Shown piece after piece: positions 1-6,386 of a DNA stretch of 10,592 bases (within the stretch, counting starts at the first letter, position 1; each line of letters starts with the position of its first letter). The notes beneath the pieces are model-generated. The model made no database searches. It saw nothing but the letters and a program-made list of their open reading frames with translations, and was not told the origin of the DNA. Position numbers and translations under genes: made by a program. Source of the DNA: an uncultured Actinomyces sp. (GTDB lineage Bacteria; Actinomycetota; Actinomycetes; Actinomycetales; Actinomycetaceae); NCBI GenBank assembly GCA_937926195.1, contig CALEXZ010000073.1, forward strand, positions 1 to 10,592, read 5' to 3'.

Positions 1-9
1 CCACGCCCC

Positions 10-40
10 GCCCGCCGCACGCCTCACCGCGTCGGCGGGC
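10..40 (-). terminator. Possible terminator hairpin after the integrase
   Basis: An 8-bp perfect inverted repeat (GCCCGCCG at 10-17 and CGGCGGGC at 33-40) with a 15-base loop lies just downstream of the integrase stop codon, which is at 56-58 on the minus strand. There is no T-tract, so intrinsic termination is only a possibility. In DNA this rich in G and C such repeats also arise by chance. Confidence 0.3.
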
Positions 41-55
41 GGACGCACATACCGC

Positions 56-895
56 CTACGCCGCCACGGCGAGCATGGTGCGTCGCAGGCGGTTCGGTTC
101 GACGACGACGTAGGCGAGCGTCGTAGTCGGGGATGCGTGTCCGAGGATCGCCTGAACCGCGAGTACGTCCCCGGTCAGCCCGTATGCACGCGAGGCGAAT
201 CTGTGCCTCAGGCTGTGCATGGTCCAGTCGCCGGCGAGGGCGTCACCCACCCGGTCGCCGACGGCGCCAGCGGTCATGTGCCCATCGCCGAAGCGGGACG
301 GGAACGCGAAGCCACCTTGCGCACGGCAGCGAGCCTCAACCGCGTCAGCCAAGGAGTCGGACATTGGGACGATCCTCTGTTTGCCTCCCTTTCCGTGCAC
401 GACGAGTGAGCGCCCGATGAGGTCATCTACCAGGTCGCGAGAGTGCACCTGAGCGACCTCGCCCCGGCGTAGCCCGATCTCGCTGGCGAGCCTGATCATG
501 AGCGCCGTCCCGTCGTCCGCGTTTGCCAGGGCGTTGCGGATCACTTCCTCGGGACACGGACGTGGGCGCGGACCGGTCTGCCTGACGGCAGGTAGGTCGG
601 CGGCGGGGGAGACCTCCACATGCCCGGCCTTCTCAGCCCATGAGTAGAACCGGGTGACGGAGGAGTACGCGGCGCGGCGGGTGTTGCGAGCCCACTCGTG
701 CGCGCCGCCCCATGCGATCAGGTGGTCGCCGTCGACCTCCCACGGACCGACGGCGACCCATGCCCCGAGGCGCCGTACCCACCCGGTGCGCAGGCGGATA
801 GTGCTGGCCGGGTACCCCTGGGCGACCTGTCCGCCCCGCCATCGTTCAATGGCCTCATCCCACATTTCAGACTGACTCACAGGACCGTGGAGCAT
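56..895 (-). CDS. Tyrosine recombinase / phage-type integrase
   Basis: Site-specific recombinase that would cut and rejoin the element and the host tRNA att sites. From the ATG at 895 the protein has 279 residues. An N-terminal SAM-like core-binding region (about 11-100, with RAAYSSVTRFYSWAEKAG) precedes the catalytic domain. All active-site positions are visible: R143 in GLRRGE, K169 in HGKGGK, H227 and R230 in HSLRHR, H253 in LGH and the nucleophile Y262. The enzyme therefore looks complete. It is short for the family, without an obvious large arm-binding domain. The start is uncertain: ATG 895, GTG 880 and ATG 865 are in frame and none has a good ribosome site. The 5' end lies 67 bp from the tRNA fragment, and transcription runs away from it. 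It is an element integrase rather than XerC/XerD, judged by its context and divergent sequence. Confidence 0.9.
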   Translation of the reverse strand: MLHGPVSQSEMWDEAIERWRGGQVAQGYPASTIRLRTGWVRRLGAWVAVGPWEVDGDHLIAWGGAHEWARNTRRAAYSSVTRFYSWAEKAGHVEVSPAADLPAVRQTGPRPRPCPEEVIRNALANADDGTALMIRLASEIGLRRGEVAQVHSRDLVDDLIGRSLVVHGKGGKQRIVPMSDSLADAVEARCRAQGGFAFPSRFGDGHMTAGAVGDRVGDALAGDWTMHSLRHRFASRAYGLTGDVLAVQAILGHASPTTTLAYVVVEPNRLRRTMLAVAA

Positions 896-897
896 AG

Positions 898-951
898 CCG
901 CGCCAGCCGTCCGAGGGTTACGCTGCCAGTCGCCAGGCCGCAGTGGCGCGG
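898..951. repeat. 8-bp inverted repeat between integrase and att core
   Basis: CCGCGCCA at 898-905 is matched exactly in inverse by TGGCGCGG at 944-951, with 38 bases between. Three GCCAG copies (902-906, 925-929, 932-936) occur in the same interval. The repeats occupy nearly all the DNA between the integrase start and the tRNA fragment, where arm-type recombinase sites, an excisionase site or an integrase operator would be expected. Function is not shown by sequence. Confidence 0.4.
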
Positions 952-961
952 TGCCCCGCCG

Positions 962-1004
962 TGTAATCCGCAGGTTCCCGGTTCGAGTCCGGGTGGGGGC
1001 ACCA
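962..1004 (+). tRNA. Truncated tRNA-Thr(UGU) 3' half; att site of the element
   Basis: The fragment folds as the 3' part of a tRNA. It has a T stem CCCGG/CCGGG (977-981 and 989-993) with loop TTCGAGT, acceptor strand TGGGGGC (994-1000), discriminator A1001 and an encoded CCA (1002-1004). Reading back with a 5-base variable loop, TCCGC (967-971) is the anticodon-stem 3' strand and TGT (962-964) falls at the anticodon, giving Thr. The base before it, G961, sits where U33 is invariant, and no GCCCCCA 5' acceptor or GCGGA anticodon-stem strand is present upstream. The tRNA identity thus starts at the anticodon. This is best read as a non-functional att duplicate. A weak 5-bp hairpin (1007-1011/1017-1021) follows and may be the old tRNA terminator. 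Confidence 0.75.
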
Positions 1005-1060
1005 TCCGCGTGTCTGACGCGACTCAACGGATCAATACGGCCAGGTGGCCGTAGCGCCCC

Positions 1061-1073
1061 TAGGGTTATCGGT
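1061..1073 (+). promoter_or_regulatory. Probable leaderless promoter of the first GTPase gene
   Basis: TAGGGT at 1061-1066 fits the actinobacterial -10 pattern TANNNT. Seven bases separate it from the ATG at 1074, so transcription would begin at or very near the start codon. No Shine-Dalgarno sequence precedes this ATG, in agreement with a leaderless mRNA. No convincing -35 element is visible. Confidence 0.55.
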
Positions 1074-2663
1074 ATGTCATCCTCCTCAGTCCCTCCGGCC
1101 GACGGCCTCGACGTCCCCTCCTCGGTCATCAGCCGCGGTCGCCTCGTCGACGTCCTGTCCGACACCGTCAGGGACCTTGAGGCGCTGCCGCTCACGCTGG
1201 AGGCCGACGGCGTCGAGGACGCGCGCCGCCTGCGCGCGAGCGTCGTCGGCCAGGTGCGTGACAACGTCCTGCCCCGGCTGGAGCACGTGGACGTCCCGGC
1301 CATCGTCGTCGTCGGAGGCTCGACCGGGGCGGGCAAGTCGACCCTCGTCAACTCTGTCCTGGGCGCTGAGGTCTCCGACGCCGGCGTCCTGCGTCCCACG
1401 ACCCGTGTCCCCGTCCTCGTCGTCAGCCCCGAGGACGTCTCCGCTCTCCGGGCGCACCCCGTCACCGAGGTCGTGCGCACCGTCGTCTCCGACGTCGTGC
1501 CGGCCGGCCTCGCCCTCATCGACGCCTCCGACCTCGACTCCGTCCAGGCGGAGAACCGCGCCCTGGCCTCGCGGCTGCGCGAGGCCTGCGACCTGTGGCT
1601 TTTCGTGACCACCGCGGCGCGCTACGGCGACCACATGCCCTGGGCCACCCTGGAGGAGTCCGCCGCGCGCGGCGCCTCCATCGCCGTCGTCCTCAACCGT
1701 GTCCCCGAGAAGGTCCTCGGTGAGGTCCGACGCGATCTCGTCGAGCGCCTCGACGCGCTGGGCCTGGCCGAGTCCCCCCTGTTCGTCGTCCCCGACGCCG
1801 GGCCGCACGAGGGCATGCTGCCGCCCGCCTCGGTGCGCGAGCTGCGTGACTGGCTGCAGCTGCTCGCCGGCCGCCACCGGGCGGCCGGGCTCATGCGCCG
1901 CACCGACCGCGAGATGTGGCCCGTCCTGCGTCGTGACCTGCTTGCCCTCGCCGACGCCGTCGACGTCCAGGCCGATGCCGTCCGCTTCCTCCAGTCGGCG
2001 GACCGTGCCGTCGTCGCCAAGCCGTGCGAGGCCCTGAGCGTCGACATCGAGCGGGGAGTGCTCGCAGAGGGGGCGCCCTCGACCCGGTGGGTGACCCACG
2101 CCTCCGCCGGCGGGCCGCTGGCGGCCCTGACCACCGGCGCCCGCCTGCGCAGCGGCTGGTTCGGGCGAGCTGCCCGCGCCCGCGCACAGGCCCTGGCCGA
2201 GGTCTGTGAGGACCTGCGTGACGCCCTCGTGCTGCGCCTGTCCGCCGAGCTCGTCGCGCTCGTCAAGGAGGCCCGCGCCACCTGGGTGGAGGCGGGGGTC
2301 GGTGAGCAGGCCGAGCAGCTGCTCGGGCACGGGCACGACGCCGCTCAGGCCGTCGGCTCCTGGCTGGAGGACACCTGCGACACGACGACACCCGTCAAGG
2401 GCCTGGAGGCGGACGCGTCCGGCCACCTTGTCATCGCGGCCGCCTGCGGTGTCGAGGGGGCGCGTGCGGCGGCCGCCAGGCTGGGGCTGGCCGAGGCGAC
2501 CGACGAGGCGCGCACGCGCCTGGCCGACGCCCTGGCCGACGCCCTCAAGGCCGCTGTCCCCGCGGACGCGGGTCGGAGCCTGACCCCTGACCCCGGCCTC
2601 GCCGCCGCCCTGCGCCTGCGGGCAGGCGAGCTGTCCGTGCTCGTGCGCCCGGGCGACCGCTGA
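1074..2663 (+). CDS. Dynamin/YfjP-like GTPase, soluble member of a pair
   Basis: Large GTPase of 529 residues and no membrane segment. The P-loop is GGSTGAGKST (81-90). The switch-I threonine is probably in RPTT (107-110). The G3 position reads IDASDLDS (149-156) in place of DxPG, and VVLNRVP (205-211) replaces the NKxD G4 motif. These variants resemble the YfjP/dynamin-like families more than Era or Obg. The remaining ~260 residues are Ala/Leu/Arg-rich and probably helical, like a dynamin stalk. The start at ATG 1074 is chosen because a TANNNT element lies 7 bases upstream; an in-frame ATG at 951 would begin inside element/tRNA DNA. The second GTPase gene follows 49 bp later on the same strand, so the two are probably co-transcribed and may work as a pair. 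Exact role unknown; septum or membrane remodelling, as for Streptomyces DynA/DynB, is an inference. Confidence 0.85.
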   Translation: MSSSSVPPADGLDVPSSVISRGRLVDVLSDTVRDLEALPLTLEADGVEDARRLRASVVGQVRDNVLPRLEHVDVPAIVVVGGSTGAGKSTLVNSVLGAEVSDAGVLRPTTRVPVLVVSPEDVSALRAHPVTEVVRTVVSDVVPAGLALIDASDLDSVQAENRALASRLREACDLWLFVTTAARYGDHMPWATLEESAARGASIAVVLNRVPEKVLGEVRRDLVERLDALGLAESPLFVVPDAGPHEGMLPPASVRELRDWLQLLAGRHRAAGLMRRTDREMWPVLRRDLLALADAVDVQADAVRFLQSADRAVVAKPCEALSVDIERGVLAEGAPSTRWVTHASAGGPLAALTTGARLRSGWFGRAARARAQALAEVCEDLRDALVLRLSAELVALVKEARATWVEAGVGEQAEQLLGHGHDAAQAVGSWLEDTCDTTTPVKGLEADASGHLVIAAACGVEGARAAAARLGLAEATDEARTRLADALADALKAAVPADAGRSLTPDPGLAAALRLRAGELSVLVRPGDR

Positions 2664-2712
2664 CCGTGAGCAACCGGGTACGAGTGAGACCGCCGACGAG
2701 AGTGATGCAGAC

Positions 2713-4170
2713 ATGAGCCAGACAGCGACCCGAAAGTCGAGCCCCGCCGCCCTGCTCGACGCCCGCCTGCGCGCCATGCACGCCGCCTTGGACGCGTGCC
2801 CCACCGAGGTTCCCGCCTCCCTGTCCATCCCTGCCCGCATGGGCCTGGACACGGTTGCTGAGCGGCTCGCCCTCGGTGTCGACCACACCGTCGTCGCTCT
2901 CTTCGGCGGTACCGGCTCCGGCAAGTCCTCGCTGTTCAACGCGCTGACCGCGCTGCAGTTCGCCGACGTCGGCGCCCGCCGCCCGACGACGTCCCGGGCC
3001 GCTGCCTGCTCCTGGGGAGACGACGCGAGCGCCCTGCTCACCTTCCTGGGGGTGGACCGCAACCGCCGCATCCGCCGTGAGTCCCTGCTGGACGCCTCCG
3101 ACCAGGACGAGCTCTCCGGCCTGGTACTGCTCGACGTGCCGGACTACGACTCGGTGACCACGGCCCACGCGCTGCAGGTGGACCGCCTCGTGCCCCTGGC
3201 CGACATCCTCGTGTGGGTGCTCGACCCGCAGAAGTACGCCGACTCGGCGCTGCACGACGGCTACCTGCGCTCACTGGGCCCCCGGCAGGAGGACATGCTC
3301 GTCCTGGTCAACCACATCGACGAGCTGCCGGCCTCGGGCCAGGAGCACCTCATGGAGGACGTGCGCTCCCTCCTCGTCAACGACGGCCTGGAGGACGTGA
3401 CCGTGCTCCCGGTGTCCGCCGTGCGCGGCGACAACCTCGACCAGGTCCGCAGCCTGCTCATCGAGCGTGTCGCCCGCGAGTCCAACGCGGCGCGCACCGC
3501 CTCCGCCGAGCTGGATGCCATCGCCGAGCGCCTGACCGTCACCGTGGCCCCTGAGCCCGTCAGGGTCGAGGAGGGCCCGCGCACGGAGGTCGTTGACGCC
3601 CTGGTCCAGGCCTCCGGCGCCCGAGTCGTCGAGGCGAGTGTCGCCTCGAGCCTGTCCAAGGCGCTCCCGGGGGCGCTGGCGCGCCCTGAGCCCCCGGCCC
3701 GGGCGGCGGTCTCGGCCGCCCGCAGCCAGTGGCTCTCGCGCACGACCCACAGCCTGCCGCGAGCCTGGGCGCGGTCCGTGGAGGACGCCGTCGCCAGCGC
3801 CGACGTCCTGGGGACCCAGACCGCGGAGGGAGTCGGCTCCGTCCCCCTGCCCGCGCCGCGCGCCACCGCCATCGACCTGTCCTGGTGGGCCGGGGTGCTC
3901 GCCCTCGTGCTGGCGGCCGGCCTGCTCGTGGCGGCCCTGCTGGGCCACGGCAGCATCCTCTGGCCCGTGCCCCTCGTCGTCCTGGGCGTCGTGGCGTCCG
4001 GCTGGGCGGCCTGGGCCCGGCGCCGTCGGGCCCACCATGAGGCCGAGGCCTACGCCCGTGCGGTGCGTGCACGTGTCGGGTCCGTCGTGGAGCGGGGGCT
4101 TCTCGCGCCCGCGACCCAGGTGCTTGAGCGTCACGCGCAGCTGCGCCGTGCCCTGGGCCTGAGCGACTGA
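2713..4170 (+). CDS. Dynamin/YfjP-like GTPase with C-terminal membrane anchor
   Basis: GTPase of 485 residues. It carries a P-loop GGTGSGKSS (65-73), a candidate switch threonine in RPTTSR (90-95), G3 as DVPDYDS (141-147) and G4 as NHID (200-203), closer to the canonical NKxD than in its neighbour. Near the end lie two hydrophobic stretches, about 388-413 and 417-434. They are separated by a short GHGS-containing turn and followed by a basic run (RRRR near 436-439), typical of a membrane hairpin with both ends in the cytoplasm. The last ~45 residues form a probable helix. The start is the ATG at 2713, because upstream ATG/GTG codons are out of frame; the ribosome site is weak. The likely job is a membrane-bound partner to the soluble GTPase just upstream, as in bacterial dynamin-like pairs. 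That role is inferred from the architecture and is not proven by motif. Confidence 0.85.
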   Translation: MSQTATRKSSPAALLDARLRAMHAALDACPTEVPASLSIPARMGLDTVAERLALGVDHTVVALFGGTGSGKSSLFNALTALQFADVGARRPTTSRAAACSWGDDASALLTFLGVDRNRRIRRESLLDASDQDELSGLVLLDVPDYDSVTTAHALQVDRLVPLADILVWVLDPQKYADSALHDGYLRSLGPRQEDMLVLVNHIDELPASGQEHLMEDVRSLLVNDGLEDVTVLPVSAVRGDNLDQVRSLLIERVARESNAARTASAELDAIAERLTVTVAPEPVRVEEGPRTEVVDALVQASGARVVEASVASSLSKALPGALARPEPPARAAVSAARSQWLSRTTHSLPRAWARSVEDAVASADVLGTQTAEGVGSVPLPAPRATAIDLSWWAGVLALVLAAGLLVAALLGHGSILWPVPLVVLGVVASGWAAWARRRRAHHEAEAYARAVRARVGSVVERGLLAPATQVLERHAQLRRALGLSD

Positions 4171-4324
4171 GCGGACCGCTCCCCGGGCTCCACAGGCTCG
4201 TCCCGTGACAGCCGCGGGCGCCGCGGTCCACAGGCGGCCCGGGCCGCGCTCGCGCCCGGGGGTACGGCGGCGGCACGGTTGTCTCGTCGGCGACGACGCC
4301 GGCCGAAGCACCAGGAGGAGCCCC
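4169..4324. other. Intergenic region rich in hairpins before ssb
   Basis: Three perfect inverted repeats lie in succession. GAGCG/CGCTC (4169-4173 and 4177-4181) overlaps the GTPase stop codon. CCGCGG/CCGCGG (4212-4217 and 4221-4226) has a 3-base loop. CCCGGGC/GCCCGGG (4238-4244 and 4254-4260) has a 9-base loop. None has a T-tract. They could end the GTPase transcript, shape the ssb leader, or simply reflect very high GC. No clear -10 element for ssb is seen. A strong ribosome site, AGGAGG at 4313-4318, sits 6 bases before the ssb ATG. Confidence 0.4.
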
Positions 4325-4963
4325 ATGAGCCGCCAGATCGACATCACCGTCCAGGGCGTCGTCGGAACCACGCCGATCGTCGCCACCACACCCAGCCGCC
4401 GGGTCTACTGCCGCTTCCGCGTCGCCTCCACCCCGGCCTACCGGGACGCCTCGGGCAGGTGGCACAACGAGGAGACCCTGTGGTTCACGGCCAAGGCCTG
4501 GGGCGCTCTCGCTGAGAACCTCGCCCGCAGCCTGCGCAAGGGCGATCCCGTCCTGCTCCACGGCCGCCTGACCCAGGAGACGTGGACCCCCGCGAACGGA
4601 CCCGAACAGACGAGCAACGTCATCACGATCACCTCCGGCGGGCACGACCTCGCCCGCGGTACCACCTCCTACATGCGGGTGGAGCCGGTCATGGCCGCCG
4701 CCCACAGCGCCGGCACACCGCTGTCCGCGCCCTCGGCCGCCTCACCCGAGCCCTCGGGTACGGGGACAGTGGCTGCCCAGACGCCGGGGGAGGGGGCGCT
4801 GGACGCGGGGACTGGCGCGGTCAAGCTGTCAGGCGCACACGAGGTGAGCGCGGACGGTGCGAGCACGGCGTCGGGGGAGGACCCGTGGGCGACACCGCTG
4901 CCGCCCCTGGAGGACGAGGCCTTCAGCGACGCCGAGCTGGCCTACGAACCGGTCGACGCGTAG
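4325..4963 (+). CDS. ssb: Single-stranded DNA-binding protein (SSB paralogue)
   Basis: Protein of 212 residues that should bind single-stranded DNA as an oligomer during replication, repair or DNA uptake. The OB-fold covers about 1-120, with the family features ITVQGVVG (7-14), CRFRVAS (29-35), the W-x-A-K-AWG block (53-60), LRKGDPVLLHGRL (70-82) and ITSGGHDLARG (102-112). A Gly/Ala/Ser/Pro-rich flexible tail follows. The tail is acidic and contains DPWATPLPP but ends EPVDA, without the DDIPF/DEPPF-like tip that recruits partner proteins in the main replicative SSB. This and the absence of rpsF/rpsR neighbours suggest an accessory paralogue (SsbB-like). The start is fixed by AGGAGG at 4313-4318; a longer reading from 4205 has no ribosome site. 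It converges on the next gene with a 23-bp gap. Confidence 0.9.
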   Translation: MSRQIDITVQGVVGTTPIVATTPSRRVYCRFRVASTPAYRDASGRWHNEETLWFTAKAWGALAENLARSLRKGDPVLLHGRLTQETWTPANGPEQTSNVITITSGGHDLARGTTSYMRVEPVMAAAHSAGTPLSAPSAASPEPSGTGTVAAQTPGEGALDAGTGAVKLSGAHEVSADGASTASGEDPWATPLPPLEDEAFSDAELAYEPVDA

Positions 4964-4986
4964 CCGCCGCCTCGGTAGGCCTGCCC

Positions 4987-5532
4987 CTAGCCGGTGAGCA
5001 CCACGAGGTGGTCGACGTCGGCGGGGTGCGGCACGTGCAGCGTCTCGATGAGCACGCGCGTGACGGCCTGGGCGGCCTCGGCGCCGTCGGCCAGCAGGCG
5101 CACCATGAGGTCCTGGTGGTCGGCCCACCCCAGCCGCCTCAGCGTCTGTCGGGCGTCGGGGCCCAGGAGGTGGCGGCCCTCGGCGTCCAGGACGGGGACA
5201 CTCACCTGCACGCCGTCGCCCCGGCCGACGAGGACGAGCCCCGGCACCTCCGGTGAGGGCCCGCCCCCACGGCGGCCGCGCAGCAGGGACCGCAGACCCA
5301 TCCGCTCCTTAAGCTCCGCGGCCGTCACCACCGGACGCGGTGCGGTCAGCAGAATCGTCAGCCCCGGCCACGGGGCGTGCGGGCGGGCCTCGCCGTCGAG
5401 CAGCGCCGCCAGCGAGGGCTCGAAGGCCGCCCAGGAGCCCAGGTCCACGACCTCGTCGAACCTGGGGGCGCCGGCCTCGGAGCCGTCGGTCGGATCGGTG
5501 CTGGGGACGGTCGGGTCAGGGGAGGAGCTCAC
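4987..5532 (-). CDS. Hypothetical protein, possibly YbjN/TY-Chap-like
   Basis: Protein of 181 residues, starting at GTG 5532 and ending at TAG 4989-4987. It has no signal peptide or membrane segment, so it is probably cytoplasmic. The first ~25 residues are Pro/Ser/Asp-rich and likely disordered. The rest looks like an alpha/beta fold: WAAFEPSLAALL (34-45), a hydrophobic strand PGLTILLTAP (56-65), a strand pair around GLVLVGRGDGVQVSVPVL (98-115), then LRRLGW (131-136) and a long helix to about 167. The last elements recall the YbjN/T3SS-chaperone-like domains common in actinobacterial proteins of unknown role, but the match is by eye only. Codon use resembles that of its neighbours. The gene is divergent from ftsE across 152 bp and likely read from a leaderless promoter. 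No function is assigned. Confidence 0.75.
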   Translation of the reverse strand: MSSSPDPTVPSTDPTDGSEAGAPRFDEVVDLGSWAAFEPSLAALLDGEARPHAPWPGLTILLTAPRPVVTAAELKERMGLRSLLRGRRGGGPSPEVPGLVLVGRGDGVQVSVPVLDAEGRHLLGPDARQTLRRLGWADHQDLMVRLLADGAEAAQAVTRVLIETLHVPHPADVDHLVVLTG

Positions 5533-5544
5533 GCCCGCACGCTA
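5533..5544 (-). promoter_or_regulatory. Probable leaderless promoter of the 181-aa gene
   Basis: On the minus strand TAGCGT (5544-5539) matches TANNNT and ends 6 bases before the GTG start at 5532. No Shine-Dalgarno sequence is present. The spacing is almost the same as for the first GTPase gene, which supports leaderless initiation at the GTG. Confidence 0.5.
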
Positions 5545-5589
5545 ACGGCCCGGGCGTCGTCGCTCACCACAGGTGCGCTCGGGCGTGTC

Positions 5590-5606
5590 ACGGCCGCATC
5601 GGCCGT
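5590..5606. promoter_or_regulatory. Perfect 17-bp palindrome, candidate operator for ftsE
   Basis: ACGGCCG (5590-5596) and CGGCCGT (5600-5606) form a perfect inverted repeat around CAT. It ends 9 bp before the TACCGT -10 element and therefore covers the -35 and spacer region of the probable ftsE promoter. That is where a dimeric repressor or activator would bind. No known regulator motif is recognised. Confidence 0.4.
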
Positions 5607-5615
5607 CTGGCTGGA

Positions 5616-5621
5616 TACCGT
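5616..5621 (+). promoter_or_regulatory. Candidate -10 element of the ftsE operon
   Basis: TACCGT fits the actinobacterial TANNNT -10 pattern. It predicts a start near 5628 and a leader of about 57 bases before the ftsE ATG. No good -35 hexamer is seen at the usual distance. Confidence 0.45.
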
Positions 5622-5684
5622 GGCAGGCAAGCCGGGCGCGTGCCGCCGGCACCCAGACGTCAGCCAGGAGAGCAGCCCCCACCC

Positions 5685-6374
<690 letters not shown>

Positions 6375-6386
6375 AGGAGCACCAGC

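Larger units (their letters stand above)
1..1004. mobile_element. Right end of a tRNA-targeted integrative element (partial)
   Basis: A complete tyrosine recombinase gene sits next to a tRNA 3' fragment that lacks its 5' half. This is the usual arrangement where a prophage or integrative element has entered the 3' part of a tRNA gene. The tRNA fragment reads on the plus strand, so the restored full tRNA should lie at the left end of the element, outside the window, and resident DNA begins right of 1004. No other element genes are in view, so whether this is a phage, an ICE or a remnant cannot be told. The boundary is inferred from the tRNA homology. Confidence 0.7.

Noticed and set aside
928..1004. 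A complete tRNA gene ending at 1004
   Set aside because: No GCCCCCA acceptor strand, D arm or anticodon-stem 5' strand is present upstream, so only the 3' half exists.
951..1073. Start of the first GTPase at ATG 951
   Set aside because: It would place the start within the element DNA and translate the tRNA fragment. ATG 1074 has a fitting leaderless promoter.
56..1612. A 518-codon open frame on the minus strand running from the GTPase gene into the integrase
   Set aside because: Only the part from about 895 to 56 reads as an integrase. The upstream part is low-complexity Arg/Thr/Ser sequence antisense to the GTPase gene and crosses the tRNA fragment.
1086..3071. A 661-codon open frame antisense to both GTPases
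   Set aside because: Long antisense frames are common in DNA of this GC content. Its product is low-complexity and has no recognisable domain, while the plus strand has clear GTPase motifs.
2545..4705. Several further long minus-strand frames over the second GTPase and ssb
   Set aside because: Gly/Arg/Pro-rich shadow frames without motifs or ribosome sites, opposite well-supported genes.
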